Below, in pieces: positions 1 to 7,276 of a DNA stretch of 37,180 nucleotides (positions within the stretch are counted from its first letter, which is position 1; every line of letters begins with the position of its first letter). The DNA comes from Reyranella sp. (GTDB taxonomy: Bacteria; Pseudomonadota; Alphaproteobacteria; Reyranellales; Reyranellaceae), in NCBI RefSeq assembly GCF_004296935.1, contig NZ_SCVH01000067.1:1-37180 (forward strand), in the 5' to 3' direction. The notes beneath the pieces were generated by a model, which worked only from the letters and a program-made list of their open reading frames with translations, searched no databases and had not been told where the DNA came from. A program made the translations under genes and the position numbers.

Positions 1-93
1 CTCTTGAATCCCCGACTGACTGTAGGAGCGACGCCTGACGCGGGCAACAACGATGGCCTATAACTTCGCGAAAGGAAGAAGGGGGATCGTCTC

Positions 94-1533
94 TTGCCCA
101 CGCAGGATTTCGCCGGCCGGCCTGTCGCCGATTTCACAAGAGCCTTCACCGGCGGCAAGGTCGCCGCCCGCACCATCGTTGAGGGGCTGCTGGAACGCTG
201 CAAGCGCGCGGCGCCCTACAACCCCATCGCCACGCTCGATGCCGAAGGCGCACGCGCCACCGCCGATGCGCTCGATGCCCGCAGGAAGCACGGTACAGGC
301 TTCGGGGCGCTGGCCGCGGTGCCCGTCTCGGCCAAGGACCTGATCCTGACCAAGGGCCTGCGCACCGCCTTCGCCTCGTTCACCATGAAGGACAACGTTC
401 CCATGGTCGACGCCAGCGCCATCGGCCAATGGAAGGCGGCCGACGCCGTGCTGTTCGCCAAGACCACGACGCCGGAGTTCGGCCACAAGGTGCTGACCGA
501 CAGCCGCCTGCACGGCATCACGCGCAATCCGTGGAACCGCGAGCACACCAGCGGCGGCTCGAGCGGCGGCGCCGCCGTCTCCATTGCGCTCGGCCTCGGG
601 CCGATCGCCATGTCGACCGACGGCGCCGGCTCCGGTCGCATTCCCGCCGCCTGCTGCGGCGTCTACGGGCTGAAGGCAACGCTCGGCCGCGTACCGCACG
701 AGGTGCCACCCGACCAGTTCGGCCAGCTCACCTATCTCGGCGTGATGGCGCGCCATCCGACCGATCTCGGCGCCGGGCTCGCTTCGATGTCGCGCGGCCA
801 CCCCGACGATCCCTGGACGCTCGCCATCGGCCGCACGCCCTTCGCCTGGCCGCAGGACACCGGCGAACATCCGATCGCGGGCAAGCGCATCACCGTGATC
901 CGCCGCATGACCGGCGGCTATCTCGATCCCGATACCGAAGCCAGGCTCGACGCCGCCCTCGCCTTCCTCGACCGGCAGGGCGCGCGCATCAAGGAAATGG
1001 ATGGCCGCGAGGTCGATTGGAAGCTCGACGTTGCCCGCATCATCCTGCGTGCCAACCAGATCGAGCGCTTCGGCGACATCCTGAAGAACCGCCGCGGCGA
1101 TCTCGATCCGTCCTTTGCAAAGACGCTCGACGAGGGTGACGCCGTCGACGCCATCATGCTGCGCCGGGCGCTGGTCGACCGCACCACCGCCTACAAGTCG
1201 GTACAGCGACTGTTTGGCGACTGCGACCTCCTGCTGACGCCGACGGTGGCCACGCCGGCACCGCTCGCCACCCAGGACCAGTTCGCGCCCCTGGTGGTCG
1301 ACGGCAAGCCGATCGGCGACCTGCGCGCGGCCTGGTACACCTACACCATCCCCTTCAACATGACCGGCCATCCGGCGATCAGCATTCCCTACGGCCGCTC
1401 GAAGGCCGGACTGCCGATCGGCCTCCAGTTCGTGGCGCCGTGGTACGCCGAGGCGCATCTCATCGCGTTGGCCGAGGCTTTCGATGCCGAGACGCACGCC
1501 TCGGCGCTCTTTCCGCCGGGCTTCGCCCCATAA
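94..1533 (+). CDS. Amidase signature family hydrolase
   Basis: A 479-residue amidase-signature enzyme, expected to hydrolyse an amide bond in the cytoplasm; the substrate cannot be told from sequence. The Ser-cisSer-Lys triad is visible: Lys81 in VPVSAKDL, cis-Ser156 in the GGSSGG loop, and nucleophile Ser180 in TDGAGSGRIPA, 24 residues later as in fatty acid amide hydrolase. There is no signal peptide. The start is TTG at 94: the frame is closed by a stop at 61-63, no ATG lies between, and a purine-rich GGAAGAAGGGGG stretch precedes it. The next gene starts 17 bp downstream, so the two are probably co-transcribed. The motif reads AGSG where GGSI is usual, a mild deviation. Family assignment is firm, substrate unknown. 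Confidence 0.93.
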   Translation: MPTQDFAGRPVADFTRAFTGGKVAARTIVEGLLERCKRAAPYNPIATLDAEGARATADALDARRKHGTGFGALAAVPVSAKDLILTKGLRTAFASFTMKDNVPMVDASAIGQWKAADAVLFAKTTTPEFGHKVLTDSRLHGITRNPWNREHTSGGSSGGAAVSIALGLGPIAMSTDGAGSGRIPAACCGVYGLKATLGRVPHEVPPDQFGQLTYLGVMARHPTDLGAGLASMSRGHPDDPWTLAIGRTPFAWPQDTGEHPIAGKRITVIRRMTGGYLDPDTEARLDAALAFLDRQGARIKEMDGREVDWKLDVARIILRANQIERFGDILKNRRGDLDPSFAKTLDEGDAVDAIMLRRALVDRTTAYKSVQRLFGDCDLLLTPTVATPAPLATQDQFAPLVVDGKPIGDLRAAWYTYTIPFNMTGHPAISIPYGRSKAGLPIGLQFVAPWYAEAHLIALAEAFDAETHASALFPPGFAP

Positions 1534-1550
1534 GGATCACGCCGGCCATC

Positions 1551-2453
1551 ATGATCAGACTGTCCGAGAATTTCCGCGCCCTGTTCTATGCACCCTTCTA
1601 TGCCACCCAGGCGACCGGTGCTTTCGCGGCGGCGGGCGTGGAAGTGGCGATGATCCCCTCGCCCAGTCCCGGGGCGGCCGTCGCCGTGCTGCGCGCCGGC
1701 GAGGTCGACGTGATGTGGGGCGGGCCGCTGCGCGTCATGATGCTGCACGACCAGGAGCCCGGCTGCGACCTCATCTGCTTCTGCGATGTCGTGGCGCGCG
1801 ATCCCTTCTTCGTCATCGGCGCAAAACCCAAACCCGACTTCAGGTTCGCCGACCTCGTGGGCCTGCGCGTCGCCACCGTCTCCGAAGTGCCGACACCCTG
1901 GATCTGCCTGGCAAACGATCTCCGCGGCGCCGGCGTCGATCCGGCCGCGCTCGACCGCGTCGACGACCAGACCATGGCCGAGAACGAGGTCGGCCTCGCC
2001 GCAGGCTCGCTCGACGCCATACAAGTGTTCCAGCCCTATGCCGAGCGGCTGATCGCCTCGGGCGCCGGCCACCTCTGGTACGCCGCCGCCACCCGCGGCC
2101 TCACCGCCTACACCACCCTGGTGACGCGCCGCGATGTCCTCACCGAGCGCGCCGAGGAGTTGGAGCGCATGACCCGCGCCGTCCACCGCACCCTGCGGTG
2201 GTTCGCGAAGACGCCGGCCCTTGAGATCGCCGGCCTCCTGAAGGACTATTTCCCGGACCTGCCGACGCCGATCTTCGCCGCCTGCATAAATCGCTACCGC
2301 GCGCTCGGCCTGTGGGGCCCCGATCCGATCATCCGTCGCGAAGGATATGAGCGCCTGCACGCCGCGATGCGCGCCTCCGGCGCACTCTCCCGCGACATCG
2401 CCTTCGCGGCCTGCGTCGACACCGCGATGGCCGAAAAGGCCGTGCGCGCGTAG
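1551..2453 (+). CDS. NMT1/THI5-like substrate-binding protein without signal peptide
   Basis: A 300-residue protein resembling the NMT1/THI5/SsuA periplasmic-binding fold used by ABC importers for thiamine precursors, sulfonates and nitrate. The N-terminal segment MIRLSENFRALFYAPFYATQ enters the fold directly, followed by AVAVLRAGEVDVMWGGP and a second lobe with FADLVGLRVATVSEVPTPW. No signal peptide or lipobox is seen, so as annotated it would stay in the cytoplasm. ATG at 1551 is the natural start; the frame can be extended upstream only into the amidase gene. No permease or ATPase is adjacent, and the upstream neighbour is an amidase. It may be a soluble ligand-binding protein, or an enzyme-like relative of THI5. 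Fold is confident, function inferred. Confidence 0.8.
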   Translation: MIRLSENFRALFYAPFYATQATGAFAAAGVEVAMIPSPSPGAAVAVLRAGEVDVMWGGPLRVMMLHDQEPGCDLICFCDVVARDPFFVIGAKPKPDFRFADLVGLRVATVSEVPTPWICLANDLRGAGVDPAALDRVDDQTMAENEVGLAAGSLDAIQVFQPYAERLIASGAGHLWYAAATRGLTAYTTLVTRRDVLTERAEELERMTRAVHRTLRWFAKTPALEIAGLLKDYFPDLPTPIFAACINRYRALGLWGPDPIIRREGYERLHAAMRASGALSRDIAFAACVDTAMAEKAVRA

Positions 2454-2466
2454 ACTGCCAACACCG

Positions 2467-3165
2467 ATGCATCTGCACCTGCCCACGCTCGACCTCGTCA
2501 GCGTCTTCGCGACCCTGGTCGCCGCCGGCGTGTCGCTGCTCGCCTGGTACCGCTATCGCGACGCCGTCGCACTGCGCAGCTGGGCCGCCGCCCTGGTGCT
2601 GGGCGCCGTCGGCGCGCTGCTGTTCAGCCTGCGCGAGCCCTCGACGTCGGCCGCCCTCTTCGTGACGGCCGACAGCCTCTGCGTCGCCAGCTTCGCCACC
2701 ATGTGGCTGAGCATGCGCCGCTTCAACACCAGCAAGGCGACGCCGCTGCGCATGGCGATCGTCGCCGCCGCCATCACCTCCGTCTTCGTCCTCCTGGTCA
2801 CCTTCAGCTGGCAGATGGGCGCGGCGCTGCGCGCGCAGTCGCTGGTGTTCTCGCTGTTCGTCGGCGGCCTCGCGCTCGCGACGGCCTGGGAGACCTGGCG
2901 CGGCGGCCGGCAGGACGGCCTGCGGAGCCGCCGCATCGCCGCCGCGGCGCTGGCCGGCATCGCCGCCGCCCGCCTGGTCCGGGTGGCGCTGCTGGGGCTT
3001 GACTGGCTCGACATCGTCGAGCCGCACACCGCCGACAGGGCCTGGGGCTACGGCCTCTACGTCAGCACCGTCTGCGTGCTGGTGGTGACCTTCGGCCTCG
3101 TGCTGATGGCGACCGAGCGCTATGAGCAACAGGTCGCCCGGCAACTCGACGGCCGCCGCGCCTAG
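2467..3165 (+). CDS. Multi-pass inner-membrane protein, sensor-module-like
   Basis: A 232-residue hydrophobic protein with about seven predicted membrane segments, beginning DLVSVFATLVAAGVSLLAWY and ending VSTVCVLVVTFGLVLMATER, then a short charged tail (YEQQVARQLDGRRA). The last helix followed by ATERYEQQ resembles the junction between membrane sensor modules and GGDEF domains in diguanylate cyclases, but no GGDEF or other output domain follows and the frame ends at 3165. It may be a free-standing sensor module or a truncated one. The ATG at 2467 has no clear Shine-Dalgarno and lies 13 bp after the previous stop, suggesting translation coupled to the upstream gene. Function unknown. Confidence 0.7.
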   Translation: MHLHLPTLDLVSVFATLVAAGVSLLAWYRYRDAVALRSWAAALVLGAVGALLFSLREPSTSAALFVTADSLCVASFATMWLSMRRFNTSKATPLRMAIVAAAITSVFVLLVTFSWQMGAALRAQSLVFSLFVGGLALATAWETWRGGRQDGLRSRRIAAAALAGIAAARLVRVALLGLDWLDIVEPHTADRAWGYGLYVSTVCVLVVTFGLVLMATERYEQQVARQLDGRRA

Positions 3166-3176
3166 AAGCGCCTGTC

Positions 3177-3581
3177 GTGAAGAAAACCCTCTCAGCCGCC
3201 GGTCCCGATGCCACCCCCGATTCCTACGTGAGCGCGCTCCGCGGCTGGCGCCGCGACTGCGTCGAGACGCTGCGCGCCGCCGTTCGCTCGGCCGCGACCC
3301 TGGATGAGGCGATCAAGTGGGGCCATCTCGTCTATTTCGCGCGCGGCCCCGTGCTGCTGATCCGCGCCGAGGAGGAGCGCGTGCTGTTCGGCTTCTGGCG
3401 CGGCCAGCGCCTGCGCCTGATCGAGCCCCGGCTCAAGCCGGGCGGAAAGTTCGAAATGGCCACGCTGGAGATCGGCAAGGGCATGATCGTCGACGCCTTC
3501 ACCGCCCGCCGCCTCGCTGCGAAGGCCGTCGCGCTCAACAAGGCTCTCGGCGATCCGACCAAGGCGACGTTGCGGGACTAG
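3177..3581 (+). CDS. DUF1801-family protein
   Basis: A 134-residue protein of the DUF1801 (YdhG-like) type. Characteristic segments are visible: a leading region with LRAAVRSAATLDEAIKWG, then VYFARGPVLLIRAEEERVLFGFWRG and RLKPGGKFEMATLEIG. The family is widespread in bacteria, small and soluble, and has no firmly established biochemical role. The start is GTG at 3177, 11 bp after the preceding stop, with only a weak purine stretch (GAAG) before it. It closes the high-GC run of plus-strand genes; composition drops in the next gene. Confidence 0.82.
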   Translation: MKKTLSAAGPDATPDSYVSALRGWRRDCVETLRAAVRSAATLDEAIKWGHLVYFARGPVLLIRAEEERVLFGFWRGQRLRLIEPRLKPGGKFEMATLEIGKGMIVDAFTARRLAAKAVALNKALGDPTKATLRD

Positions 3582-3593
3582 ACGGCCACTCCC

Positions 3594-4139
3594 GTGACCA
3601 ACTTCCATGACACAAGCGCCCTGCCCGGCCCTGCTATCTTGCGCAGCGAGGTAGACGTTGCGGCGTTCATCAGAGCCAGCAATGCGCGGATTATCATGCT
3701 CGATGGTCGCCCCGGTCACGGCAAAACCTTCCTGATGAAGCGGCTCCGCACTCAGCTCGCGTGCGCTGGGTTGGATGCCGATGACTATGTGGCCAAGAAA
3801 ACTGACAAATTCGTTGGAGCGATCCGCACCGACGAGCTTCGCGGAGACATTGAACGCGAGCTGGCGCCTGCGGATCGAGTGATAATCTCGTCGGTATGTG
3901 CTGGGCTGCTCATCGAAAAGCTGAGCCTTTCACCAGCCATTCTCATCTATGTAAAGAAAACGTCAGACGTGCGCTATGAAAGCATCGTCAGCCAGCCGGA
4001 GATTGACCACGATGCGCCGCACGAAGGCGAGTACATCAAGCCTGGACTACACACTGAGGTCGAAAACTATCACCGCACGTTTAATCCTCGGGGAAAGGCT
4101 GACGCTTTGTACTATTGGCCGGAGTCTCTCGAATTTTAG
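3594..4139 (+). CDS. P-loop NTPase-like protein of unknown function
   Basis: A 181-residue protein with a Walker A motif, GRPGHGKT at residues 38-45, directly after a hydrophobic beta strand (ARIIMLD). A second beta strand, RVIISSVCAGLL, may be the Walker B region, but no classical hhhhDE is evident. The C-terminal half has many charged residues and aromatics. The layout resembles small nucleotide kinases or zeta-type kinases, but I cannot place it in a family. The start is GTG at 3594 without a good ribosome site; the next in-frame Met is residue 35, just before the P-loop, so the N-terminus is uncertain. GC content is clearly lower than in neighbours, which suggests horizontal acquisition. 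Confidence 0.62.
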   Translation: MTNFHDTSALPGPAILRSEVDVAAFIRASNARIIMLDGRPGHGKTFLMKRLRTQLACAGLDADDYVAKKTDKFVGAIRTDELRGDIERELAPADRVIISSVCAGLLIEKLSLSPAILIYVKKTSDVRYESIVSQPEIDHDAPHEGEYIKPGLHTEVENYHRTFNPRGKADALYYWPESLEF

Positions 4140-4175
4140 GTCATAAACCCCGGCGGTTAGCCAGTGCGCGACCGT

Positions 4176-4198
4176 CGAGGCGAACGCCGCTCGCCTCG
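4176..4198. terminator. Hairpin between convergent genes
   Basis: CGAGGCGA and TCGCCTCG form a perfect 8-bp stem around a 7-nt loop (ACGCCGC). It lies between the ends of the P-loop gene and the convergent antitoxin gene. No clear T-tract follows on either side, so it may be a bidirectional terminator or simply a transcript-end stabiliser. Confidence 0.45.
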
Positions 4199-4221
4199 GT
4201 CATCAGCGGGTTCACTGACGC

Positions 4222-4602
4222 TCAAGCCACACTTCGAACGCGCGCGGCGTTCTTGGTCGATCCAACCTTCAACCCCCTATTGCGTGCGCGAGTGATCTTC
4301 ATGGGACGGCCAGTGGCTATCGACGGCAATGCCTTGAGGTCGAGCTTGAGGGTCCTGAGAACGCTCACAAACGTCGTGAGCTTTGGATCGCCACTTTTGG
4401 TGAGCGACTTGTAAAGGGCCTCTCTGGTTACACCGGCGCCGCGAGCTACTTTCGACATGCCGTGGGCCCGGGCGATGGTTCCAAGAGCATTGGCGATGTA
4501 CGCGACATCTCCGGTTGCAAAGGCATCATTGAGAAGGTCGACCTGATCCTCAGTGGAGCGGAGGTATTCCGCTGGGTCGAATGATAGGGTCTTGATTGCC
4601 AT
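4222..4602 (-). CDS. Orphan addiction-module antidote protein (HI1420 family)
   Basis: A 126-residue DNA-binding antitoxin. The N-terminal FDPAEYLRSTEDQVDLLNDAF and the HTH region NALGTIARAHGMSKVARGAG-VTREALYKSL match the pattern of the putative addiction-module antidote family represented by HI1420. Family members are usually about 100 residues; this one carries an extra basic tail (KITRARNRGLKVGSTKNAAR). Its RelE/HigB-like toxin partner normally lies immediately upstream, but no such gene is recognisable there; instead there is a possible 57-codon ORF ending 30 bp before the start. ATG at 4602 has an AGGAG ribosome site. It may be a remnant kept as a stand-alone regulator. Confidence 0.82.
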   Translation of the reverse strand: MAIKTLSFDPAEYLRSTEDQVDLLNDAFATGDVAYIANALGTIARAHGMSKVARGAGVTREALYKSLTKSGDPKLTTFVSVLRTLKLDLKALPSIATGRPMKITRARNRGLKVGSTKNAARVRSVA

Positions 4603-4632
4603 GGAAATGGTCGCTCCTGATGGTAGTGATCG

Positions 4633-4806
4633 TCAGATACGCATGGTGGCGTTCCTTCTGATTGGCCGGCTCTTCCAGCCGACCATGGCAACAAGGTATC
4701 TGTCACGGCGAATGCACAAAACAGGCCGATCGAGGTGAGCCGGCAGGTCCTGTTCCGGCGCCGTGCCAGCAAAATGACAGCATCGATGCGGGCCGACCGC
4801 CAACAT
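4633..4806 (-). CDS. Possible 57-residue protein upstream of the antitoxin
   Basis: An ATG-initiated frame of 57 codons reading towards the antitoxin gene and ending 30 bp before it. The C-terminal half is strongly basic and aromatic (RDRYLVAMVGWKSRPIRR), looking more like protein than a random frame. It occupies the place where the toxin of a HI1420-type module would be, but it does not resemble RelE/HigB toxins and is half their length. No good ribosome-binding site precedes the ATG. It could be a toxin remnant, an unrelated small protein, or chance. Confidence 0.3.
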   Translation of the reverse strand: MLAVGPHRCCHFAGTAPEQDLPAHLDRPVLCIRRDRYLVAMVGWKSRPIRRNATMRI

Positions 4807-4813
4807 AGGCCTA

Positions 4814-4840
4814 TTGACACTATCCTCTTGTTCCTATAAA
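4814..4840 (+). promoter_or_regulatory. Sigma70-type promoter candidate for the HTH gene
   Basis: TTGACA at 4814-4819 is a perfect -35 hexamer and TATAAA at 4835-4840 a good -10, though the 15-bp spacer is short. It sits 30 bp upstream of the ATG at 4870 in a locally AT-rich stretch, followed by AAAGGAG at 4857-4863 as ribosome site. Confidence 0.42.
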
Positions 4841-4869
4841 TCCTACTCCGGAACCGAAAGGAGTTTTCG

Positions 4870-5208
4870 ATGAACCCCGTCCGCCCGGCCGACGACGGCA
4901 AGCGCGTCGCCTTCCTCTACGAGCTGCTGCTCGGTGCCAACGCCAGCCTTGCCGCCGCCCAGGCGGGCCTCAACCGCGGCACGGCCTATCGCTGGAAGCT
5001 CGAGGACCCGGAGTTCGCGGCCCTGTGGGCGGAGATCGTGGCGTCCAGGCCGCGCCGCCGCGACTTCCGCCGCCGTCTGCTGGAGTGCGTCCCGGGACGC
5101 ATGAGACGACGTGAAACGAGTCAGTTGGCGTCTCACGGGACGATGCCTGGCACCTCGCCGAAAGCTGCATGGGACAAGGATTTGGGGCTCGCCTTCGAGG
5201 TCCGGTGA
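4870..5208 (+). CDS. Small helix-turn-helix protein, phage-type
   Basis: A 112-residue protein whose first about 60 residues form a homeodomain-like HTH: VAFLYELLLGANASLAAAQA followed by GLNRGTAYRWKLEDPEFAALW. Such modules occur in phage terminase small subunits and transposase-associated proteins and bind DNA. The start is well supported by AAAGGAG 7 bp before the ATG and a TTGACA/TATAAA promoter. The part after residue about 60 is low-complexity, Arg-rich, and overlaps strong inverted repeats (5087-5136), so the native protein may have been shorter, or the gene may have been truncated by a repeat insertion. Together with the antitoxin and P-loop genes it marks a small foreign patch. Confidence 0.6.
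   Translation: MNPVRPADDGKRVAFLYELLLGANASLAAAQAGLNRGTAYRWKLEDPEFAALWAEIVASRPRRRDFRRRLLECVPGRMRRRETSQLASHGTMPGTSPKAAWDKDLGLAFEVR
5087..5136. repeat. Nested inverted repeats inside the HTH gene
   Basis: GCGTCCCGGGACGC at 5087-5100 is a perfect 14-bp palindrome. Just after it, TGAGACG (5102-5108) pairs with CGTCTCA (5130-5136), followed by another CGGGACG. The combination resembles a REP-like or terminator-like element embedded in the 3' part of the small HTH gene. Confidence 0.4.
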
Positions 5209-5288
5209 TGACGCCAACCCTTGTCTCACTGACTCGCCGCCGTATCGGCCCGGTGTTAGGGTCTGCGCTCAACGAACGGGGGAATTTC

Positions 5289-6212
5289 ATGCGGGCGATT
5301 TGGGCAGGGCTTGGCTCGGCATTGATGGTGGTCGGGCTGGCGATCGGGTCCGCGGGGAGCGCGTGGGCGCAGGACGGGCTGCAGCGCTTCGAGAAGGAAC
5401 TGAAGCCCCAGCTCGAGCTCAAGAGCTTCACCTACAAGACCGGCACCGCGGTGGGCACCTCGGGCTTCGTGCTGACCGACGTGGTCGCCGTCGTGCCGGC
5501 CAACGCCGCGACCGGCGACAAGGAGAGCACGGTCAAGATCGAGAAGATCGCGGTCGACGCGCTCGACTTCGACCGGCTGAAGAAGGACGCCAAGGACGAC
5601 GAGGCGCCGCGCTTCGCCAAGCTGAAATTCGAGGGCATGACGGGCGACGACGAGATCTTCACCGCGCTCGCGCCCTACGGCGTGCCGAAGGTGCCGGTCG
5701 ACATCGCGCTCGACTATGCGATCGACGGCAAGGAAAAGGTGCTGACGCTCAAGACCCTGGAGATCAACCTGCGTGGCCAGGCGAAGATCACGGTGTCGCT
5801 GGTGGTCGACGGCATCAGCGACAAGTCGAGCGCCATGGACGACGGCAAGCTGCGCACCGCCTCGCTCACGATCGACGATTCCGGCCTGATCGCCAAGGTG
5901 CTGCCGGCGATGGCCAAGGAGGAAGGCATCAAGGCGCAGGAGATGGTCGACACGGCGCTGGGCGCGCTCCAGGGCTTCGCCACGATCCAGGGGCCGCCGA
6001 CGCTGAAGGCGCTCGATGCCGTGGCCTCCTTCGTCGCCGACTGGAAGTCGCCCAAGGGACCGCTGGCGCTGGGGCTGAAGCCAACCAAGACGGCGGGACT
6101 GGAAGACCTCGACAAGATCATGAAGCCCAATGCCCTGGTCGACCTGTTCGGCTTCACCGCCACCTATCCCGCGACCAAGGCCGGCGCCGCCAAGGCCGGA
6201 CCGGCCAAATAA
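5289..6212 (+). CDS. Secreted protein of unknown function
   Basis: A 307-residue protein with a clear Sec signal peptide (MRAIWAGLGSALMVVGLAIG, probable cleavage after AWAQ near residue 28), so likely periplasmic. The mature part is rich in alternating beta-like segments and Lys/Asp, with FEGMTGDDEIFTALAPYGVP and a repeated pattern of TLKTLEINLRGQAKITVSL. It ends in a low-complexity Ala/Lys tail (KAGAAKAGPAK). I do not recognise the family. Upstream in-frame starts exist, but only ATG at 5289 places a signal peptide at the N-terminus. The gene ends 11 bp before a TctC-type binding protein, so the two are probably one transcript. Confidence 0.78.
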   Translation: MRAIWAGLGSALMVVGLAIGSAGSAWAQDGLQRFEKELKPQLELKSFTYKTGTAVGTSGFVLTDVVAVVPANAATGDKESTVKIEKIAVDALDFDRLKKDAKDDEAPRFAKLKFEGMTGDDEIFTALAPYGVPKVPVDIALDYAIDGKEKVLTLKTLEINLRGQAKITVSLVVDGISDKSSAMDDGKLRTASLTIDDSGLIAKVLPAMAKEEGIKAQEMVDTALGALQGFATIQGPPTLKALDAVASFVADWKSPKGPLALGLKPTKTAGLEDLDKIMKPNALVDLFGFTATYPATKAGAAKAGPAK

Positions 6213-6223
6213 GGAGAAGCAAG

Positions 6224-7195
6224 ATGAAGCGGCGCGGCCTTCTTCTCGGCGCGGCGTTGCTGCCGATTCTTCCGGCAGCCGCACAGGAGACCTATCCGTC
6301 GCGGCCGATCCAGATGATCGTGCCGTTCCCGCCGGGCGGCGTGGCCGACATCACCGGCCGGCCGGTGGCGCATGTCATGGGAAGGCTGCTCAAGCAGTCC
6401 GTCGTGGTGCAGAACAAGCCCGGCGCCGGCGGCTCGGTCGGTGCCGCCCTTGCCGCCCGCGCGGCGCCGGACGGCTACACGCTCCTGATGGCGCTGTCGT
6501 CGATCTCGGTGCTGCCGGTGGCCGATCGCCTGCAGGGCCGGACGCCGGCCTATGAGCTCGACCAGTTCGCGCCCATCGCGCTCATCAGCGCCGATCCCAC
6601 GGTGCTCGTGGTGAGCGGCGACGGGCCCTATAAAACGCTGAAGGATTTCGTCGAGGCGGCCAAGGCCAAGCCGGACAAGATCAACTACGGATCGTCCGGC
6701 GTGTACGGCACGCTGCATGTGGCGATGGAGATCTTCGCCACGGCCGCCGGCATAAAACTGTTCCACATCCCCTACCAGGGCGGCGGACCGGCGGTGGCGG
6801 CCCTGCTGAGCGGCCAGATCGACGCGCTGGCCTCGGGACCGTCGGCCGCCATCGGCCAGATCAAGGCGGGCAAGATGCGGGCGCTGGCGGTGTGGGGCGA
6901 CAAGCGGCTCGCGTCGCTGCCCGACGTGCCCAGCATGAAGGAGCTGGGCTACGACGCCACCTTCTATATCTGGTCGGGACTCTTTGCGCCCGCCGCCACG
7001 CCGGCGCCGATCCTCGCCACGCTCCGCGACGCGGCCAAGCGCACGGTCGCCGATCCCGAGTTCAAGGAGGCGATGGCCAAGGTCGAAACGCCGATCGCCT
7101 ATCTCGACGCGCCCGAGTTCGCGGCCTTCGTTGCCGCCGACGCCAAGCGGCTGGCGGCCGCGGTCGAACGCATCGGCAAGGTGCCGGAGAAGTAA
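6224..7195 (+). CDS. Tripartite tricarboxylate transporter-type binding protein (TctC/Bug family)
   Basis: A 323-residue periplasmic solute-binding protein of the TctC/Bug family, which captures small carboxylates or related acids. It has a short signal peptide (MKRRGLLLGAALLPILPAAA) and the family sequences YPSRPIQMIVPFPPGGVADI, NKPGAGGSVGAA, INYGSSGVYGTLHVAMEIF, HIPYQGGGPAVAALLSGQID and LPDVPSMKELGY. Ribosome site AAGGAG lies 7 bp before the ATG. No TctA or TctB membrane subunit is adjacent, which is common for this expanded family; such orphans may share membrane subunits encoded elsewhere or act as ligand sensors. Ligand unknown. Confidence 0.93.
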   Translation: MKRRGLLLGAALLPILPAAAQETYPSRPIQMIVPFPPGGVADITGRPVAHVMGRLLKQSVVVQNKPGAGGSVGAALAARAAPDGYTLLMALSSISVLPVADRLQGRTPAYELDQFAPIALISADPTVLVVSGDGPYKTLKDFVEAAKAKPDKINYGSSGVYGTLHVAMEIFATAAGIKLFHIPYQGGGPAVAALLSGQIDALASGPSAAIGQIKAGKMRALAVWGDKRLASLPDVPSMKELGYDATFYIWSGLFAPAATPAPILATLRDAAKRTVADPEFKEAMAKVETPIAYLDAPEFAAFVAADAKRLAAAVERIGKVPEK

Positions 7196-7276
7196 CCAGG
7201 TCACCGGCGGCGCGCTTGCCGCGATGGACGGCCGCCGCCACAGTGATCCCAGTTGGTTTTCCGGGGAGACATCACG

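Noticed and set aside
58-1497. Long open frame on the minus strand across the amidase gene
   Set aside because: It is a product of high-GC codon bias opposite the amidase. The translation is Arg/Gly/His-rich with no recognisable motif, while the plus strand has a complete catalytic triad.
4553-4738. 61-codon plus-strand frame opposite the antitoxin leader
   Set aside because: No ribosome site and it overlaps the antitoxin's N-terminal coding part. The translation shows no recognisable pattern.
4446-4901. 151-codon minus-strand frame covering the antitoxin start and the upstream region
   Set aside because: It overlaps the well-supported antitoxin in another frame and also covers the promoter of the HTH gene. 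No motif or ribosome site supports it.
5111-7195. A single 694-residue protein covering the secreted protein region and the TctC gene
   Set aside because: The first part is an off-frame reading of the secreted protein gene. The TctC gene has its own ATG, signal peptide and AAGGAG site at 6211-6226.
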